35,660 bases of DNA, from contig CAIWAH010000022.1 of the NCBI GenBank assembly GCA_903910585.1, positions 1-35,660 of the forward strand, written 5' to 3'. The notes under the pieces are model-generated. The model saw only the letters and a list, made by a program, of their open reading frames with translations, was not told the DNA's origin and made no database searches. The translations under genes and the position numbers were made by a program. Source of the DNA: an uncultured Verrucomicrobiota bacterium (GTDB lineage: Bacteria > Verrucomicrobiota > Verrucomicrobiia > Limisphaerales > UBA9464). Position 1 is the first letter of the stretch. Each line of letters starts with the position of its first letter. Below, in pieces: positions 34,550 through 35,660 of this stretch.

Positions 34550-34953
34550 CCGTGATGACTCGTGAAAAATCTGACTAGCGAGCTCAGGAGGCTGGCGAGG
34601 GCAGTTTGAAGCCGCGGTCGGAGAGTGTTCTTTTTGAGTCTGGCTTCTGCTTGGTGCCACAAATTGGGGTCATAAGAGAGGACGGTGTTGAATCAGATGC
34701 AAGCGGATGCGCCTCGAGCAGCCGCTTGCCAGACGGACTATCGTGCATCCTGCCGATTCCGTTGGTCGGCCAAAGGCCCGGAGGTCCGACAAAAGGCCTC
34801 CTCGGAACGACGAATTCTGCCACGCCTCTCCCGCGGCGACGTCTCGCTGCCCAATTCCCTCAGCGAACCGGCCACCCGCTGGGCCGGCGTTGGGATGCCT
34901 CTGCCAATCGGGAGGTGGCGCGGGCGGGCGAACGGAGCTAGCGTTCCCGCCGA
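34550..34953. other. Gene-poor stretch downstream of the orphan gene
   Basis: About 400 bp with several short overlapping frames but none with a recognisable family, signal or start site. It is mixed in base use (A/T-richer to about 34700, GC-rich after). It may be decayed coding or mobile DNA; no terminal repeats or transposase residues were recognised. Confidence 0.4.
34923..34951 (+). promoter_or_regulatory. Hairpin immediately before the DUF4149 start codon
   Basis: GGCGGGCGAACG (34923-34934) pairs with CGTTCCCGCC (34942-34951) with one bulged C around a GAGCTAG loop. The arm ends 2 bases before the ATG at 34954, so it could limit ribosome access or mark an operator. Confidence 0.35.
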
Positions 34954-35472
34954 ATGCTCGCATTGCTCCGATTCCTCGGGACGCTGAACCTCGCCGTCTG
35001 GCTGGGGGGCGCGATCTTTCTGACGTTCGCCGCCGGGCCCGCGTTCTTCTCGCCGGAAATGCTGGCGGTCATGGACCGCTACTACGCGGGCCGCGCCGCC
35101 CAGATCGTGCTGGCCCGCTACTTCAACTTCCAGCTCGTGTGCGCCGGGATCGCGGTCGTGCAGTTGCTGGCCGGCTGGTTCTACGCCGGCAAGGCGCCCG
35201 GACGCTGGCAGGCCGGCTTGCTCGCGGCGCTTGTCGGCCTCGCGCTGGTGGGCGGTTTCTGGATGCAGCCGAAGCTCAAGCAACTGCATACGGTCATGTA
35301 TGCGGCCACCACGCCGCAGCCGGACAAGGATGCCGCCAAGCGCACCTTCGGCATGTGGCACGGCGTCTCGCAGTCGGCCAACCTGCTGCTGACGCTCGGC
35401 TTGATCGGCTATTTCTGGCTCCACCTCCACGGCGGCCAGCGCTCCCACCGCCTGGGATTGTCGGCGATCTGA
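34954..35472 (+). CDS. DUF4149-family integral membrane protein
   Basis: The 172-residue product has four predicted membrane helices: LALLRFLGTLNLAVWLGGAIFLTF near the start (given as a pattern over residues 2-25), FNFQLVCAGIAVVQLLAGWF, AGLLAALVGLALVGGFWM and NLLLTLGLIGYFWLHL. The N-terminal WLGG, a central MDRYYAG and the FGMWHGVSQSANLL segment fit DUF4149/TMEM205-like proteins of unknown function. Length is typical. It stands alone, preceded by a hairpin, and converges with the CBM9-like gene at the window end. Confidence 0.78.
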   Translation: MLALLRFLGTLNLAVWLGGAIFLTFAAGPAFFSPEMLAVMDRYYAGRAAQIVLARYFNFQLVCAGIAVVQLLAGWFYAGKAPGRWQAGLLAALVGLALVGGFWMQPKLKQLHTVMYAATTPQPDKDAAKRTFGMWHGVSQSANLLLTLGLIGYFWLHLHGGQRSHRLGLSAI

Positions 35473-35517
35473 GCGACCTGACTTCCGGGAAAGGCAATCT
35501 GCCGTCGCCGCCCGGGC

Positions 35518-35660
35518 TTACTCGGTGAACTCCAGCCAGCCGAACCGCTCTGGCGTGTGGAAGCTCCCGCTGAGCACCGGATTCGACGCGAGGAACGCCC
35601 GGTTCGCCCGGTCAATGCGGTAGAGGTTCGCGCGCCAGCGGGTGCCGACCGTGGGCGGCC
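35518..35660 (-). CDS. Carbohydrate-binding family 9-like (CBM9) protein, C-terminal fragment
   Basis: The last 46 codons of a - strand gene are visible, ending TAA at 35518-35520 (reverse). The residues TRWRANLYRIDRANRAFLAS followed by SFHTPERFGWLEFTE match the end of CBM9-like domains, where RxNLYRID and FHxPERFGxLxF are characteristic. Such proteins are common in Verrucomicrobiota and Planctomycetota and are usually exported. The remainder, including any signal peptide, lies beyond the window. Confidence 0.72.
   Translation of the reverse strand, partial: PPTVGTRWRANLYRIDRANRAFLASNPVLSGSFHTPERFGWLEFTE

Noticed and set aside
34707..35528. A 273-codon + strand frame overlapping the DUF4149 gene
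   Set aside because: It is out of frame with the membrane protein, Arg/Pro/Ala-rich and lacks any motif; the DUF4149 frame with four helices explains the region.

Overview
The window reads as a chromosomal segment of a high-GC bacterium, most likely a member of the Verrucomicrobiota (Limisphaerales/Pedosphaera-like). This is inferred from four things: a Reg_prop/Y_Y_Y two-component sensor, an MSHA/type II-like pilus locus with many small pilins, CBM9-like and DUF4149 proteins, and frequent lack of Shine-Dalgarno sequences. No rRNA, tRNA, CRISPR array, integrase or intact insertion sequence was recognised.

Layout. (1) 1-3091, + strand: the end of the F1 ATP synthase operon, atpA (partial)-atpG-atpD-atpC, closed by a perfect hairpin terminator at 3127-3154. 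(2) 3338-15398, - strand: an eleven-gene pilus / type II secretion-like operon. In transcription order it holds three tandem small pilins, a GspE/MshE ATPase, a GspF/MshG platform protein, two large pilins (one with a cysteine-rich C-terminal module), a MshI-like PilM-PilN fusion, PilO-like and PilP/MshK-like proteins and a lipoprotein secretin. No prepilin peptidase and no retraction ATPase is present here. (3) 15704-19425, + strand, divergent from the pili: a large beta-propeller sensor with a histidine-kinase-like end that lacks its key catalytic residues, translationally coupled to an intact LuxR-type response regulator. (4) 19482-20848: clpS and purC, followed by a strong terminator-like hairpin. 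(5) 21315-29710: a heme biosynthesis cluster hemA-[histidine kinase-OmpR regulator]-hemE-hemN-hemG/Y-hemH, with an ordinary two-component system embedded in it and REP/BIME-like inverted repeats in two of its gaps. (6) 29887-30390: a conserved-looking protein of unknown function. (7) 30528-33929: an ABC ATPase, an FtsX-like permease, a His-rich lipoprotein and a DUF3299-like periplasmic protein, which together resemble the Vibrio ZrgABCDE zinc uptake locus. (8) 33962-35660: an A/T-richer orphan gene, a gene-poor 400-bp stretch, a DUF4149 membrane protein and, on the - strand, the C-terminus of a CBM9-like protein.

How the genes work together. The heme genes cover glutamyl-tRNA reduction and then uroporphyrinogen III to protoheme by the protoporphyrin route; hemL, hemB, hemC and hemD must lie elsewhere. 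The metal-uptake-like module lies downstream of the heme genes. The pilus operon and the divergent sensor/regulator share a roughly 300-bp intergenic region, so the regulator is a reasonable candidate for pilus control. The observations most worth following are the degenerate kinase, the embedded heme-cluster two-component system, the Cys-rich large pilin and the Zrg-like cluster.
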